This document shows, piece after piece, positions 22,968-37,900 of a DNA stretch of 64,000 nucleotides (positions within the stretch are counted from its first letter, which is position 1; each line of letters starts with the position of its first letter). The translations under genes were made by a program, and so were the position numbers. This DNA comes from Reticulitermes lucifugus (Eukaryota > Arthropoda > Insecta > Blattodea > Rhinotermitidae). The stretch is taken from NCBI GenBank assembly GCA_026260175.1, contig JAKCWW010000187.1, positions 72,780 through 136,779 of the forward strand, in the 5' to 3' direction. The notes below the pieces were generated by a model, which was not told the origin of the DNA, did not search any database, and saw only the letters and a program-made list of their open reading frames with translations.

Positions 22968-25900
22968 GTAAAGGAGTCATATGTACATTCATTTCTCAAA
23001 GAAATTTTCCAAAACTGACAGATTTGAATCGTACCATAAAACGTCGAAACGCTAGAGTGGTTTCCAAGTCTTCTTCTCTATTGTTCTTTATTATTCATCT
23101 CGACTTGTGACTGCTGGAGCCTCACTGCATTTCAGTCTCATACGTCCTTGACAGTCACTGTTTATCGAAAGAGTTCAAGCAGCTGAAAGGTTATTAAGCT
23201 GATATTACAAGCAGCAAAATGCAGAGAGATTATAAACTGAGTGTGTAAAATCGGTGTAATGGTACTGCTACCAGGATCGTTTAGGTAACATGGTCAACTC
23301 TCTCGTAAGATTCTCAAAGTCGCATTCTCGCCTTTCATCCGACTTTACACATACCTCCAGGTGACCGGCGTTTGTTAACTAATCAACGAACACACTATCC
23401 TACACGTACTGTTGAGAACGCAGAACCTTCGTCAAACACATGGACAGAAGCAGAGTCATGAAGAATCTTACTACGGTACTTTTGGTATCACAAACTGTGG
23501 TTCGGAAATCAGTATTATTAGGTGCGTAAACCCTCAGAAAATTAAAGTTCTGAAACCAAGCTTGAGTACGAAAGCATGTAGAAATTATCAGCATACAGTT
23601 ACAGCATTAAAAACCAATTTTAGAAACCTCATTAAACAAACACCTATATTATTTACTGTCCTTATTACATCGGCATGGCGCACCCCAGGTTGTGGAGCAG
23701 TCAAATAGGATAGCGTTCCAGCTTGGGGATGGGTGTGGTGTGTGCTGAACCTCCTCCATGAGGAACTAGCATGTTACAACACGGGCAACGGTCCTCTATG
23801 ACCTTGGACTCTTATGAACATGACAATGAAGCTTAGAATTTTGTAACAGGTATGGAATTTCTTGTTTGATTAAATATTACAGGGTCATTCATATAGAACC
23901 AATTCCAAATATTTAGCTCGTCCACGCTACGTTGCAGGTTGCGGCAGCATTAATTTGCCGTGCGTATGTCACCGTCATACGGCAGCTGCATCATGTCGTA
24001 CAAATTGCAGGAGCGTCTGTTTCTTGCGCGCACGTTGTGGTTTGCCGGCTCACATCACGCGACGCACACGGAATACAGGAGGAAAAATTGGTGGATGCAA
24101 AGTGCCGGCTAGTCCACGGTACACAATTTCGCACGAAAAGTGGAGAAAACAGGTTTTCTTCTAGATGAATGCGGAAAACATCGTCGGCACATGCCCGAGG
24201 CTACGACAGCGGATGTGTGTGCCAGGTTAGATGCATCTCCCAGAAAACCTTGGCGAAGATTTTCCCATGAATCTGGTTACTCGTACTCCACGTGTCAAAG
24301 AGCCGCCAAGAAAGCAAAGTGTAGGACATACAAAGTAGGAGAGGCTCACTTGTTGGAACCAGACAAGTAAAAAAGAGTTCGCTACTGCCAGCGGTTTCAG
24401 CAGTTCCTTCACAATTCGCCGGGAATACTCGGCATCACATGGTTTACGGATGAAGCCTCGTTCCATCTGTCTGGTAAAGTAAATTCACAAAATGTCAGGA
24501 TATGGGCTGCCGAGATTCCTTACGTGATTCATGTAGAACCACTGCAAACGGAAGAAGTGGTAGGTGCGCCACATCTGGTCAAAGTATTTTCGGTCCCATT
24601 TTCTTCGAAAGAACTGTAGACAGCACAGCATATTTTCATATTCTCTCAGTCTGTGGGACAGCCGGACGATGTGGCTACTTCCAGCAAAATTGTGCAGCAT
24701 GCCAGGTGCCAAGAGAATCCATAGTAATAATCCAGATTCTATTTGAGGATCACGTAATGCACAATCTGTGGCCACCATAACCTCCCGAATTAACCCCTCC
24801 TGATTTCTGTTTGTGGGGCTACCTTAAGGAAGGAGTGTTCCCTAAAAAAACACGGACAACTGACGTACTGGAAGAGTAAATTATAAAAGAAATCACTTAA
24901 ACTGACAGCGTGATACATGAAACAAGATATGTGTCCTACCAATATTATCACATATTGTTAATCTGTTACTTCGTTCTACATTAATCACCAAGCACTTTCT
25001 AAAGTAACATTCTTCTCCCAGGAATAAGTCAGAGGTTAGCCTCAAAATATATAAACATTCGAATTTATAAATCATAACCTATGCCGATGTTATCAATAAT
25101 ATGTGGTTCTTTATCTCAGAAAATACACGTTCTACTTCAATGTACAGGTTAAGCACTGCTGTGGCCCTCATAGTGTGCACCGTAACCGCCAGTGTTTTCG
25201 TCAAGTGGGCGTGGGACAATTTCGCCAACAGTCCTATCGTGGTGAATGTGGAAACCACGAACTATCCACTGTACAGACTGCATTTCCCTGCTGTTACCAT
25301 TTGCCCCGCCATCATCATCAAGAAAACGATCGGCCAGGATATCCTTGCCAGGTATTGGTCTCATGTTCGTGGCCCGACGCTGAACTGTGTCCCTCAATTG
25401 TACTGTATATCATCCTGTTGAACTACAAGGCATTTCTCAAGTTATTTTCCAGCATGAGATATTCTAAATTCTGGATCAAATCATCATCTTCATATGACTC
25501 TAATGAAACAAGAGTGTCCATGTGTGAACAAATATTTTTCAAATGCGTGAAATTTTGAATATCTCACTGGTCTTGACATTTATTTGATTCAAATTTAATA
25601 TTTCAATAAAAGCCTTTTGTTGCAAAGAAACTCCACAACAGAAACAAAAATACGAGCCATCAATTACGTTGCATTTCCTAAACTTTTTAAATATTCAGTA
25701 ACACACAAGCTTTCCAATGAACGTTGCAGCTCTTAATGACATGTCACTTGCCTCATGCTTAAGACATGAGCCACGTTTTTCAGTGGACATGTACGTGTAA
25801 TCTACTTGAAGTTCTACGTATACTGTACATGACACATGACCATTATATCATCCCACTAATTTTAATGTAGACCTCCGAATACTAAATTTCATAAAATTCG

Positions 25901-28900
25901 CTCCGAAGTTTCGGAACGGAAAAAAACACAATTGCTCTTCTGCCTGCTTGAATTTCCTTCACTTTATGCTACGAATGTACCTCTACTCCGCCTGAGGGAC
26001 TTCATAGCCTCTTCTAGGGCGAATTTTACCTTATTAGTAGTAGCAGCAGTAGTAGTGGTAGTAGCAGTAATAGCAGTAATCGCAGCAGTAGCAGTAGATA
26101 TAGCAGTGGTGGTGAGGCAGTGTTAGTAGTAGTAGCAGTAGTAATACTAGTAGTAATAGTAGTACTGATAGTAGTAGTACTACTAGTAGCAGTACTAGTA
26201 GTAATGGTGGTGGTGAATACTGAAACCAACAAGTAGTTCCGGAACCCTAAGTAGGCTAACACAACACCAACGAAAACCGAAGTACGACTTGTGTTGCGCA
26301 GGTACTTGAACGTGAGTCTCAATACCAGAGTGCAGCAGGACCTGTGGAACGTGATGAGCGCCCTCGCCAGATGCCAGTACCCATTCTACTTCCGAATGCA
26401 AAATCATCTCGAAGAAATTCGCAACATACTGCCACAATTCGCGGGGTTCAACGTGTCTCACTTTATGCTGCAGGTATTCCGGTGGTCCGTGTGAGACACA
26501 GGCGCTCTGGATTCCACGCTCTTTAAGTCTCTGTAATCTTGAAAGGGCCTACCCTGTTCAAATTTATTAAAAAAGATGTCTTCTCTGTTGTTAATCAACA
26601 AATACAAAGTTACTGTAATATTCCGCGATGGTAGCCGCAGAACCTCGGAATAATGCACAAACTACAGTATAAATACTAACTACACAATTATATAATAATA
26701 ATAATAATATATTTAAAATATTAGATTCAGATTCTTTGTTGTGTTGCACACACAATCCCGTAGTTATCCTAAATATAAAACATGGTCGTAACAAATTATA
26801 AACTTCTGCAATTCTCTCACCGTGTACCTACAAACATACAAGGCGTCGAAACCCAGAGGGCTATATATCACTTGAGCAGTACTCGCAGAGGAAGTCTGAA
26901 AACCTGTATAAAATCCGACTCTTAGTCCATATTAAAGTCCACACACAGAAATGTTTGTCCGATACGTTTCCCATTCAGAATATTCTGACACGGAGAGATT
27001 TTAATGGCCATTGCGTTACATTATTTAGAATTTGCCAAGACAAAGAAGGGGCACTGAAATTCCATGGGCGACACCAGTTTCTGGACCATGGTCATGATGA
27101 ACATTTACGAAACGAAAACATAAGCCAGATAGAGGGCAACAGAGAAGGCATCTTACTCTTTAACATATAGTTTGTACTGGATATACATGCCTAAAAATAA
27201 ACTACATTTCCATATGTCTTCACCAAAATTTGTGTCTGTGATTAAAAAGATTAAATAAAAAGGTAAGATTTGAATGGCATGCACAGCGCAGGGAGTGGAA
27301 AGAAAATTGATATGAAAATTCGATTTGAAGAGCTGAAGGAAAGAGATCACTTGGATGACCTAGGTATCGATCGGAGGATAGTACTAAAATGGGTCTTGAA
27401 GAAGTGAGGTCAAAGATTGTGGACTTCAGTCATGTGGCTTAGAAGAAGGACCAGCGACTGGTTGCTGTAAACATGGTAATAAAACTTGGGGTTCCGTAAA
27501 CACAGGGAATTTCTTGCCTACAGGAGCTATTACTATTACGTATTAGCCTGTCAAGAATTCTTTCCCTGCATAGTGCTAGTTATTTGACATTAACTTCAAT
27601 TACAACAGTAGTACCTAGATATAATAGCGGGAATATCGATAATTTGGTCCGTACAACCACATTTTACAGCTTCATAGTGTAACGACTGTTACATAGGTGC
27701 TGCCTACGTGCTCGGAATTTTTGGATACCTGCTTCTGGCTTGGTAATGAAGTGAACTGCTGCGAAATTTTTCATCTTCAGAGGACGGAGACTGGTTTCTG
27801 CTATTCATTTAACTCTCTAACGTCTGAAGAGACAAGGAGTTGGTGAGTATTATCTGTAACTCAACACAAAGACCTTGTTGTACAACATCTTAAAATGTTA
27901 ACTCATATTTTACCAGACTTGAAATTGGTGAGTTTCATGATATTTGAGGTTTTCACGGTGGTAATAAAAAAGAGTATCGTCGTCTGCGATGTAACATTGT
28001 GTAGTCTGGGAAAGCGTCCCAGTTCCACAGAGGAACCTCTTTTTCTTCCGCTCCGTCTGTCCCTCTAAATCGTCGGTACAATTTTACAAGACTAAAGAGC
28101 GTTACAGCAAAGACGACAAATTTCTTGGAGAATTTAATTTATGATTTAAGGCATAGCTGTTATTCATATAAAATCTTATAAGCCCTGTGTCATTTAACTC
28201 ACGGATGACGAAGTATGTCTTTGGTAAAATTTTCTACTAAACAAAAAGCAGTTCAGACTTTCTCACATAAACCATTACAAGCCGATTTCTTTTGAATAGG
28301 ATCTAAAATACAAAGTTTTATAGGCCGCACAGATAAAGGAAGCAATTTAAAAACGCCAAGGAAATTGGCCTGCCTTCCTATTAGATTTCTTTACTCTAAA
28401 CATTCAAATCTTATATGTAGGCCGACATCTGACCTAAGTTGTATAAATCAGATTTAGATAATATACATAATTAGAAACTGCGAAGCCTCAAATCGCAAAT
28501 TAGCACCAATACCATCTTGTTACACGTTCATTCGGAAGCTGTCAACAATTACTTAACTGTGCTGCTCATGCGGCAAGAGACAATAAGATTAGTCTTAGGC
28601 CGCGTCCAGACTTTAGCATTCTGCAGCACCGTAATAGCGTAATGTTACCGCGCGGGGTTCTGCTCGCTCCGAGATTTGGGTTTCGAAAAAGATGGCGCGC
28701 ATTCTGGCGAACAGGCTACGCGCTGTGGTGCACCAATTGTTCGGTGCTCCTGATGGGAAGAAGTCGTGGCAGTACCAGCTCAACGCGAAGATCGCAGCGA
28801 GCAGAGATACACGTCCGAAGTTGCTCTTGCGGCATAACGTAACATCCTTTGATGCACGCTGGAAAACCGACAGCAGGGTGGATCAGCACGAGCAGCGAAC

Positions 28901-31900
28901 GGAAGAGAGCGAATGTACCAGCAACACCCTTCAGACTTACGAATCCCTGTTACATTACGCTGTTACTTTGCGGCAGAATGCTCAAGCCTGGACGCGGCCT
29001 TATACGGTACATGATATGGAGGAGGTGTCACACCTCATAATAAACAGTGCCGTCCTAATGGCATGTAAATCTGTTATTATTATACACGGAAATGTATAAA
29101 TCTCTTGTCTATCTGTTAAACCTATGTGTCATTCCGTATCTCGGCGTAGGAGATTGACGACAAAAAGAAAATTCGGTATCAATTAATTGCAGCTACTATG
29201 CTTCCGTACATCTACACCAAGTAAAAATATCACTCAGACAATATGGCATAATTTTTTAAATAGTTAGTCAAAATATACTTTTGGGGAAGAGCACGAATCC
29301 TTCCCTGTATAAGTCACGACCTTTTTCCCAGTCTCAGGCTGTCGAGCGTTATATAAAAAATTGTGGTGCCGATGTTACCAAAACACGACTTTGATTTTAG
29401 TCCGAAGTTAAGACCGAAACATGTAGCTGTTTTTAAATAAAAGACACGTAGCTGTGTCGGACGGAATATTAAAATATTTGTTACTGAACCTTCACTTTAT
29501 ATTCGATATTACATTGTGTAACGTCTACTGTATATTTACTGGCTTTCTGAATACTTTCTTCATTACTGCAGTGCAGAATCAGACGAGTTTTCTCGATTTC
29601 CAAAGCCTAATAGAGGGAGGAACGAATCCAGAGAATGTGAGCCACGTCGCAACATCGCTTCCGGCACAACTACGGGGTTGGAAGTATTCTTAAGGCCTTC
29701 AAGGCCTGAGGATTCGCTGCAAGAAGGCCAGCGTGACAAGTCTGGGGCCCGTGTGAGTAGCTTCAAGATAACAGCTCACTAAAGTAGTGAAAACCACACT
29801 TTTTTATGGTGAAGGGCCCCGCAGCAAATGCTACGGACGCACCGCAGCCTTGAGGCTTATTGTGTAACCCTGTGATGAAGATGATGATCATTAGTTTTTC
29901 CGTTCTTCCGTGTAATGGAGTACCGGTGGAATGAAAATGACAGGGCAAAACCGAAGTACTGGGGGAAAAACCTGTCACAGTGTCACTTTGTCCACCACAA
30001 ATCCCACATGGACTGACCCGGGCCTTCGCGGCGAGAGGCCGGCGACTAACCGCCTGAGTCATGGCACGGCCCTAAAACCACATATAATAATACACACAAT
30101 CAAAATTGTGTCACACATGCATTTATATACATAGTCACATATACAGTCAACATGCACAGACATATACGTTGCACACATACTTATGTATATACATACATAC
30201 ATAAAAACACACACACAATATGTATGTATGTATGTAAGTGCGTTTTACATGTATTACATTCATAATATACATACACACATGCACGCATACATAAAACTGA
30301 AAAATTAAGTGAGGAAAAACGGGCCAACATTCCAATGCACAGAACGGTGACAGAAATGCCTTTACATTTAAACAAAATCTGAAAGATGCAATCCGAACGG
30401 GATTACACACAGTTTCCACGTGTCTTCTTTGCAATTTTGCATTCCAAATTCTCCCAGCTGTTTCGAATAGCTTTGCAAAATACGTTAACAGTATAAGTTA
30501 CAGCTTTAAATTCAATTCTAATTATTCTAATTCTATTATTCAATGCTATATAACAAGGGACTTAATAATCTCTACTCATCACCAAATATTATTCGGGTGA
30601 TAAAATCAAGACGAATGACGTGGGCGGGCTATGTAGCACGTAAGGGGGGGAGGTGCATACATGATTTTGGTGGGGAGAAGACGTGAGGGAAGGAGACCAC
30701 TTGGAAGACAGACGCGTAGATGGGAGGATAATATTAAATTGATCTTCGAGAAGTGGGATGGAGGGCAAGGACTGGAATGATATGGCTCAGGAATAGGAAC
30801 AGGTGGCGGGCTCTTGTGAATGCGGCAATGAACCTTCGGGTTCCATAAAATGCAGGGAATTTCTTGACTAGCTGAGGACCTGCTACGATTGCAAGACGAA
30901 CTCTGCTCCCTGGAGTTAGTTAGTTAGTTTACAATTTCATGAAAATATTTTTTGAAGCTCATAAAATTTTTTAAACATCAAACGTGCATTCAGAAATATG
31001 ATTCAAAAGACACGACATAAATTTTTACCATAGTTCAGACCCTTTTGGAAAAACAGGCAGAGGGGCAGAATAAAAGTGTTTGAAATTGCCACAATCGCTG
31101 AGACGAATGTTACGCATTTGCATGCTTATAAGCCTATAGCAGATATTCCAAATACCGCATTCACGTAACAACATTTGTATATGGCTCAACCCAAATTCAT
31201 TTTCAGCTCAGTAAAACTTAAAAGTATAAGGAAGACAAGCGAAATTTTTTCAGCTTATAATAAAATACTATTTTATTTCGGAAGGTTTATCTTCACCACC
31301 CGGGCCAGTTTCCTGAGGCCGGAACCGGCGTCCTCATGCCTGAAGATCAACGCAAAGTTTTCAGGGTCGAGGTGACGCCGTCAGTAACAGAGAGCAGCAC
31401 CAACGTCCGCGCCCTGAGCATGTCCCAGCGCCACTGCCTGTTCCCTGATGAGCTGCGTCTCTCAGTGTTCAACACGTACACACAGCAGAACTGCCTGTTG
31501 GAATGCAGACTCAGAAATATCGCTAGTTATTGTGGCTGCCACCCGTACTTCTTCAGCGCGTTAACAGGCATGTTATTGTCACATTAATGTGTTCCCACTG
31601 AAGGACTACGGTGTACGAACATGTAAACACGCCTGCACAGATATCGGAAAAGAAATGTGTTCCTATCGCAAACCAAACGACAGTTGATCTAGTCACGATA
31701 TTAGGCATATTCATCGTCAAATCACAAGACCCATTCAACTTTTAACGTGGCACTGCAAGAAAATGTAGGTCTCACTCTAAGGCACTAGTTTATTGAAATG
31801 AAATGTGCTGTAGAATGAAACCTCTCTGCCATGGCAATAATGGGAAATAAGCCGAAGAAAATAAAGCTGAACACAAGAAACAGAACTTGGATTGGTATAC

Positions 31901-34900
31901 ACTTGAGTAAGGAAGTTTGATTTAAAAATGAAAGAGATATTCGGTTCTGTCAGAAGTGATCCATAAGCACAAACCTCTAATTTTGGGTAACTCAGACTTA
32001 ACACTGATAAATTACTTTAAACAAAAAGGCCAAACAAGATTTCGATTTTGCTGTAGCTTAGTTAATATTCACGTTATAAGCGGTAAAGTAATATCTCTGT
32101 TCTAAGGAACACAAACTGCAGGAAAAGAAGTGAAGAAATATATTCCAGATCGAGGCATACGCTTTCAAAATAGTTTTTTACAATACTCTGCCGTTGTTGT
32201 TGTCAGTGAATTTATGATTAGAACACCGCCCTTATGTGCACAATATCCACAAGGCGACAGACCATTACCCTCATATTTCTGTTTACGATAATCTCTCTGT
32301 CAGCTTCCAGCTGCTCGTCACCGACTGTAAGTCTCCTTTCTGCCTTTCTCTTTACTCTTAAATCAACTGCATATCTTTGCCTCTTACAGTGGATAACACT
32401 CCAGAATGTAACCTGACGCAGCTGTGGTGCTTATCACAACACAATCGTGAGTATATCTCGTTTGAACACAAACATAACACCACAAAAACGTAAATTTGTT
32501 ATGCACGTAAATTAAAACAAAGCACTAGCAATTAGTATATCTATGTAACAAGGCAAGAAGAGAAAAGAACTTATTGACTGTTAGCAAAACACTTGTTCCT
32601 CTCAAACTTCGTCATTACTTATGTACTAAGAATGATATGTTTTAATATTCTCATAATAGGTCTGCTCCATGGCTTCTCAATCTGTGTTACGCCAACAACT
32701 ATTTACCACTACGCGCATTAATAACTATCGAAATATAAAAGAGGACCAAAATTTTGAGAAACAAAACACAAGCCACATACATTTGCTAATCAGCTAAATT
32801 TCTGTCAACCGTATATAGGCTTAACTCATCCCCGCCCTCAGCCAGTCTTTCCAATTTCAGCTTTTGTATTTAAATACAAAAAAGTATTGGTGGTATACTG
32901 AAATTGTTACATTCAATTTAGTGGTACACCAACGGAAAAGTCTGAGAACACCTGGTCTAGACTAATCGTAAAGACACTGAACGGCATACTATGTTCACTG
33001 TTTTATCCTAAAATTTTTTCGTTTTTAAATTTTATGTTGTAAGTACCGCGCATTTTATCACGAGTATATTAAACCATCTAATGCACAAGATTATTAAAAG
33101 AATAAGGTGTATTTGTAAACCCGAAACGTAAGTAGTGGTTACAAATACACCTTATTCTGTTAATAATCTTGTGCATTATTTGGTTTTAATATACTTTTCG
33201 TTTTTAGTTATAAGTTTCATAATTATACTGGGGCAGAAGAAACAGAAAGCAGCAAAGTGCAATGCAAATATTAAATCCAAATTTATTTAATATGTTTTTC
33301 GTCTTTTGCGAATGCAAATAGGACTCTGTATATCGGAACCTCAGTCATTTTTTATTTTTTGTTACGATACGCCATAAAATGTGTCAAACAGCTGTAATTA
33401 CGTGAAAGTTGAACACAGAGACAATAATGTCCCGTTCCGAGTCACATCTATAAACAAACACACCTTACAATATTGTTTTCAAAAGAAGGCAGTTGAAAGA
33501 AGCTATTCCTTTGTTTACTAAACTGCGAAAAATATCTTTAATGCAGATTATGCGCAGCATGCCAACAACTTGTTTTAAGAGCGAAATACTTTTAATTTTC
33601 AGCCGTTAATGGCATACATATCTTTGGCTGATATCTGAAGATCAATTCCTAACTTCAGGTTACCCAACTCATCTCATACCTTTAAGCGATCTTGTCTCAC
33701 CCGCTATGTATCCCTGTTGTTCGGTGTAACATCGATTGATAGTGTCAAGTTTCTAAGGATCTGAACAGTGTCTGTGACAAATTTATGTCATTGTTCGTAC
33801 TTGCTATTTTTACACCTTGATCTCTTGCCCTAAGGGAAAGATATAGATTCAAGATTTTAAAATTCCGGCAGTTTAAGATTAGTTTGACAAATTATTTTTA
33901 TACCATCACAGCAAGCTAATTTTTTCTTGCACCTTATATTTATTTACATTATATTTCCCTTCTACATATTTCAGTCTTTATGATCGTCCTGAGAAAGTAC
34001 TTAAAAAACATCACAGTTGAGAACAGAATGTATTCTACATTATAGGTAAATCTCACATAATAAAGTAATGCAAAAAGTTTAGTCTTTCCACTTTGGTGTC
34101 ATTGAATTACTTTTCTGAAGATGATCATAACGCTGGAAACGCATAGAAGGAAGTATTTTGTTTCTTTTTTCCCCCTATAGCTCGACAGCCCCTAGGGGGC
34201 CTAGGCTTCCTCATTTTTCGAGGTTTCGCGATCACACACTTTAGACACACCAAACTCGGTAGGACTCCTCNNNNNNNNNNNNNNNNNNNNNNNNNNNNNN
34301 NNNNNNNNNNNNNNNNNNNNCAGACATCCATGCCCCCGGCGGGATTCGAACCCACAATCCCAGTAAGCGAGCGGCTGTAGACCAACGCCTTATATAGAAG
34401 GAAGTATAGTGTAAACAAATATGACATAAAACAAAAGCATTTAATGTACTATAATGGTACAAACAATTTTTGTCAAAATAGTGTCACGGTGTTTCAGAAC
34501 AAAGCGCTGAGGAACACATTTGTAACTAACAGAGAGGACGTGAGAGGATAACAGAATGTTACACACTGAAGGGTCTTAGAGTTTGTGATCCTTACTAAAC
34601 AACCTTAGGATAACTTGAGTTGATTCATGACAAGTACCTGGTAAGCAGTATCCTAATGAACACCACCAAACCACATTTATAAAAGGTACAGGTAAAGCAA
34701 TCCCATTACAGGCCTGGACAGGCCCTTAGGGTTCCAGGAGGTTGAGGCTCACAGATTTCTAGACAATCGGCACATGAAGGTGGTAAGGTTGTCAGCCCCA
34801 CGCACCGGCCGACTTTACCCCCCAGGAAAGATTCCTGGTACTCATTTCTCATAGTGCGACCGAAACTATTATGTCAATGAAAAATTCCAGTGACATCATC

Positions 34901-37900
34901 GGGAATCTAACCAGCGACGTTTCGGCTTGTAACGCAGTGCCTCAACCAACTGCGCCACCACGTGCCCCCCTATAAAAGGTAAACAATACCTATTTACTCA
35001 CCACTCCGACATATTTCCGTTAATCATTGAACTTTCAACAGGAAGGAATACAACTTACATACAGAATTACTAAGACTCTCGCAGACTGCACATAATACTC
35101 GTATATGACATTTGTTTAAGGCATAATAAAATGTGATCTGTAACAGTTACCTTTGGGGTACACCAAAAAAATAATACATCAGCTGTTCAACCTCAGATCC
35201 ATTTGACTGACTCAGCATATATATATATATATATACAATAACGATATTTATAGGATCACAAGCATCAGGCCTGGTAAATCTTCACACATATTCAGAGCAC
35301 AACACATAAGCTTCGAAAACTTGTAAATGTATAATATTCACAGTTGCAAGATGGTAACAGAAAAAGGAACTATAACGACTGTACTTTCACGCAAAGTAAA
35401 TTATAAATGTCACTAGCTGCTACTGAAAAACTGATATATTTAAACTGTTTTAAATAAAGGTTCAAGCACAATATCTGAATTCTGCTGAAAATCAAACATA
35501 GTATAAAATGTGAAACTGGAAAAATACGTATTTTTCCACAGGGACACGCATATTATATATACTCGTACATATACCATTTTATGCTCTTTTAAAGAAAATA
35601 TACACGTATTATGCGCACACTGAATGGGCATCGATAATTCTGTAAGTAAAATTGTATGCCTGCCCCTTAATGGCCAAGTGATTAATTTAAACAAGCCGAG
35701 GTGATAAAAAACAGGTATTGTTATAGATTTTATAAGTGTGCTTTGATGGAGTTCGTTTGAACACATCGTGAGGCTATGGGATTCAAATCGAGAAAGAAAT
35801 TATTGGCGGAAAATATATCCAGAATACGACAGAATAAATACTCGTAAATATATGTGCATATGCCACGTTATACTATATTATATACATATTGTACTGTATA
35901 TTACGTATATTATATTGTATTGCATTGTACTATACCATAATACAGGGTGTACTACCAGCTGTTTTCCTAGATCATTCACTTTCATGTTTGCTCTTCTTTG
36001 CAGTTGAACTACGAATCTTCAGACCCCCAAAAGGAACGCGAGGTTTCGAGAATCTGACAGCTATAGACTGCTCTAGATGTCTACCTACCTGCCACAACAG
36101 CCGCTACGCCCTTGATTACAGCTATGCCGACGACAGTAACCCCCACGCCAGGAACTGTGGCGGTTACCTGGATGTGTTCTATAAGGACCTGACCGCCATT
36201 AAATATCGCCAGCATCTGGCTTTCGATTTCATGGATCTGATTGGTTAGTAGTGGAAATTATACTACATACTTGGCACTTGAGGTCTTTGAGGTGGACGTT
36301 AACGGAATATGAATAGCAGGCAAGAATTTGGGTATTTGACATCTTAAACCCATGCAAACCTATGTTTATTTAGAAGCTATAATTTGCTCAGTTAGTCAAT
36401 ATTACCCGCCTTCTTATGGAAACCTAAAGTTCATTACAGTGTTCACAACAGCCCGTCATGTGTCCCTGTCCTGAAAGAGTTCAGAAAAATCCATGTCGTC
36501 ACACTCTATTTTTTTTTCAGATTAATTTTAATGTGTTTTCCATCTACGCCTAGGCTCTCCAACGCGTACTTTCCCTTCAGGATTTCCAACTAACCTTCCT
36601 GAATTTGATCACCAGAAAATCTGATAGTGAATAAAATCAAGAAATTCGTCGTTATGAAATATTCTTCATCTTCCTCTTACTTCCTTCCAGTCTTTGTTTA
36701 TGTTGCATTTTTCATGGCTCGACAGCCCTAGTGGGCCTAGGCCTCCTCTATGAGGTTCCTCGATCATACTCAGACACACCACACTCGGTAGGACTCCTCT
36801 GGACAAGTGATCGGCCCGTCGCAAAGACTACCTGACAACACACAACACTCACAAGAGACAGACATCCATGCCCCCGGCGGGATTCGAACCCGCAATACCA
36901 GCAAGCTAGCGTCCGCAGACCCACGCCTTGAACGGCGCGGCCACTGGGATTGGTTTTATGAAGTCAAATTTCCTCTCCTTGATAGAACTACACAAATTAC
37001 ATACTCACACGAGGACTGTATCGAAAGTCGTAAGTAGAGTCGTATTGCGCACATTATATCGACATATTTTCCACTGTCTATTATATTGCTTGTAGTGCCA
37101 TCTCATATTTCAAAACTGAAATATAAGTCCGGCGTATGCGCAAGCAATATTTACCCACAAACCACTGCAACAATTTGAATGTCAATGACGTAAGCCTTCG
37201 CCAGCGGACTGTAATTTTCTCCGTATAGCTGGCTTCCTCAGACTACCGCTTGTTTGGGATCTTGAAATCTCACATGAGGGGCAAACACCAACAGCACAAT
37301 GTGACAGTCCAGAGAGCCACGCGCAAGTTGTTGTGAATGCTGAATATATCTTATATAGCAGCGGCATATTCGAGTATAAAATGATGTTCACCGACGGCGA
37401 TAAATTTAATGAAAATCTGCCATTTCATTAAATAGTAATTTGTTGGGTGGAAGGGGTGAGCGGAGACAGTACGCCTAAAATAAGGAAAGTAAGTTACATC
37501 TGGAATTTTTCACGCATTATGAAACTAAATCTTTAAAAGGCTTAAAGCAGCCTGACGACTAGCTGTCATTAGCCATGTACTTACCAACGAAGACAATTCA
37601 AACATCGCTGGCAAGAATGCTTGGACTAAATTGGGAGATTATGGAAAGTGAGGGCAGATCTCCAGTTACTGAGAATGATATCTGTTTTTGTACCTGTGCC
37701 TTTATTTTCGTGTTATATAAACACTATCATTACTCTCAGTACGTCCCTCGTGAAGTTGCACAGTTTTACGCATCACGTAAATAAACACCTTAAACAAATG
37801 AAAACTCATTCCAATACATGTTCCTTTCTTCATATCATTTGGCGTGTGTTGAGCTGTTTTCATTAAAATTTTGGACACAAATATACTAATTCCTTCCTAC

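Noticed and set aside
23412-23522. Candidate HG-containing exon of gene 1
   Set aside because: The frame has H-G and a phase-2 donor, but spacing to the D-R end and surrounding residues fit poorly; no good acceptor. Mentioned only as an alternative.
26026-26322. Leu/Thr-rich frames over the triplet array
   Set aside because: Low-complexity translation of AGT/AGC repeats.
28692-29099. 135-residue open frame
   Set aside because: Lies almost wholly in the 402-bp Harbinger-like MITE and runs over its right end; no transposase motif.
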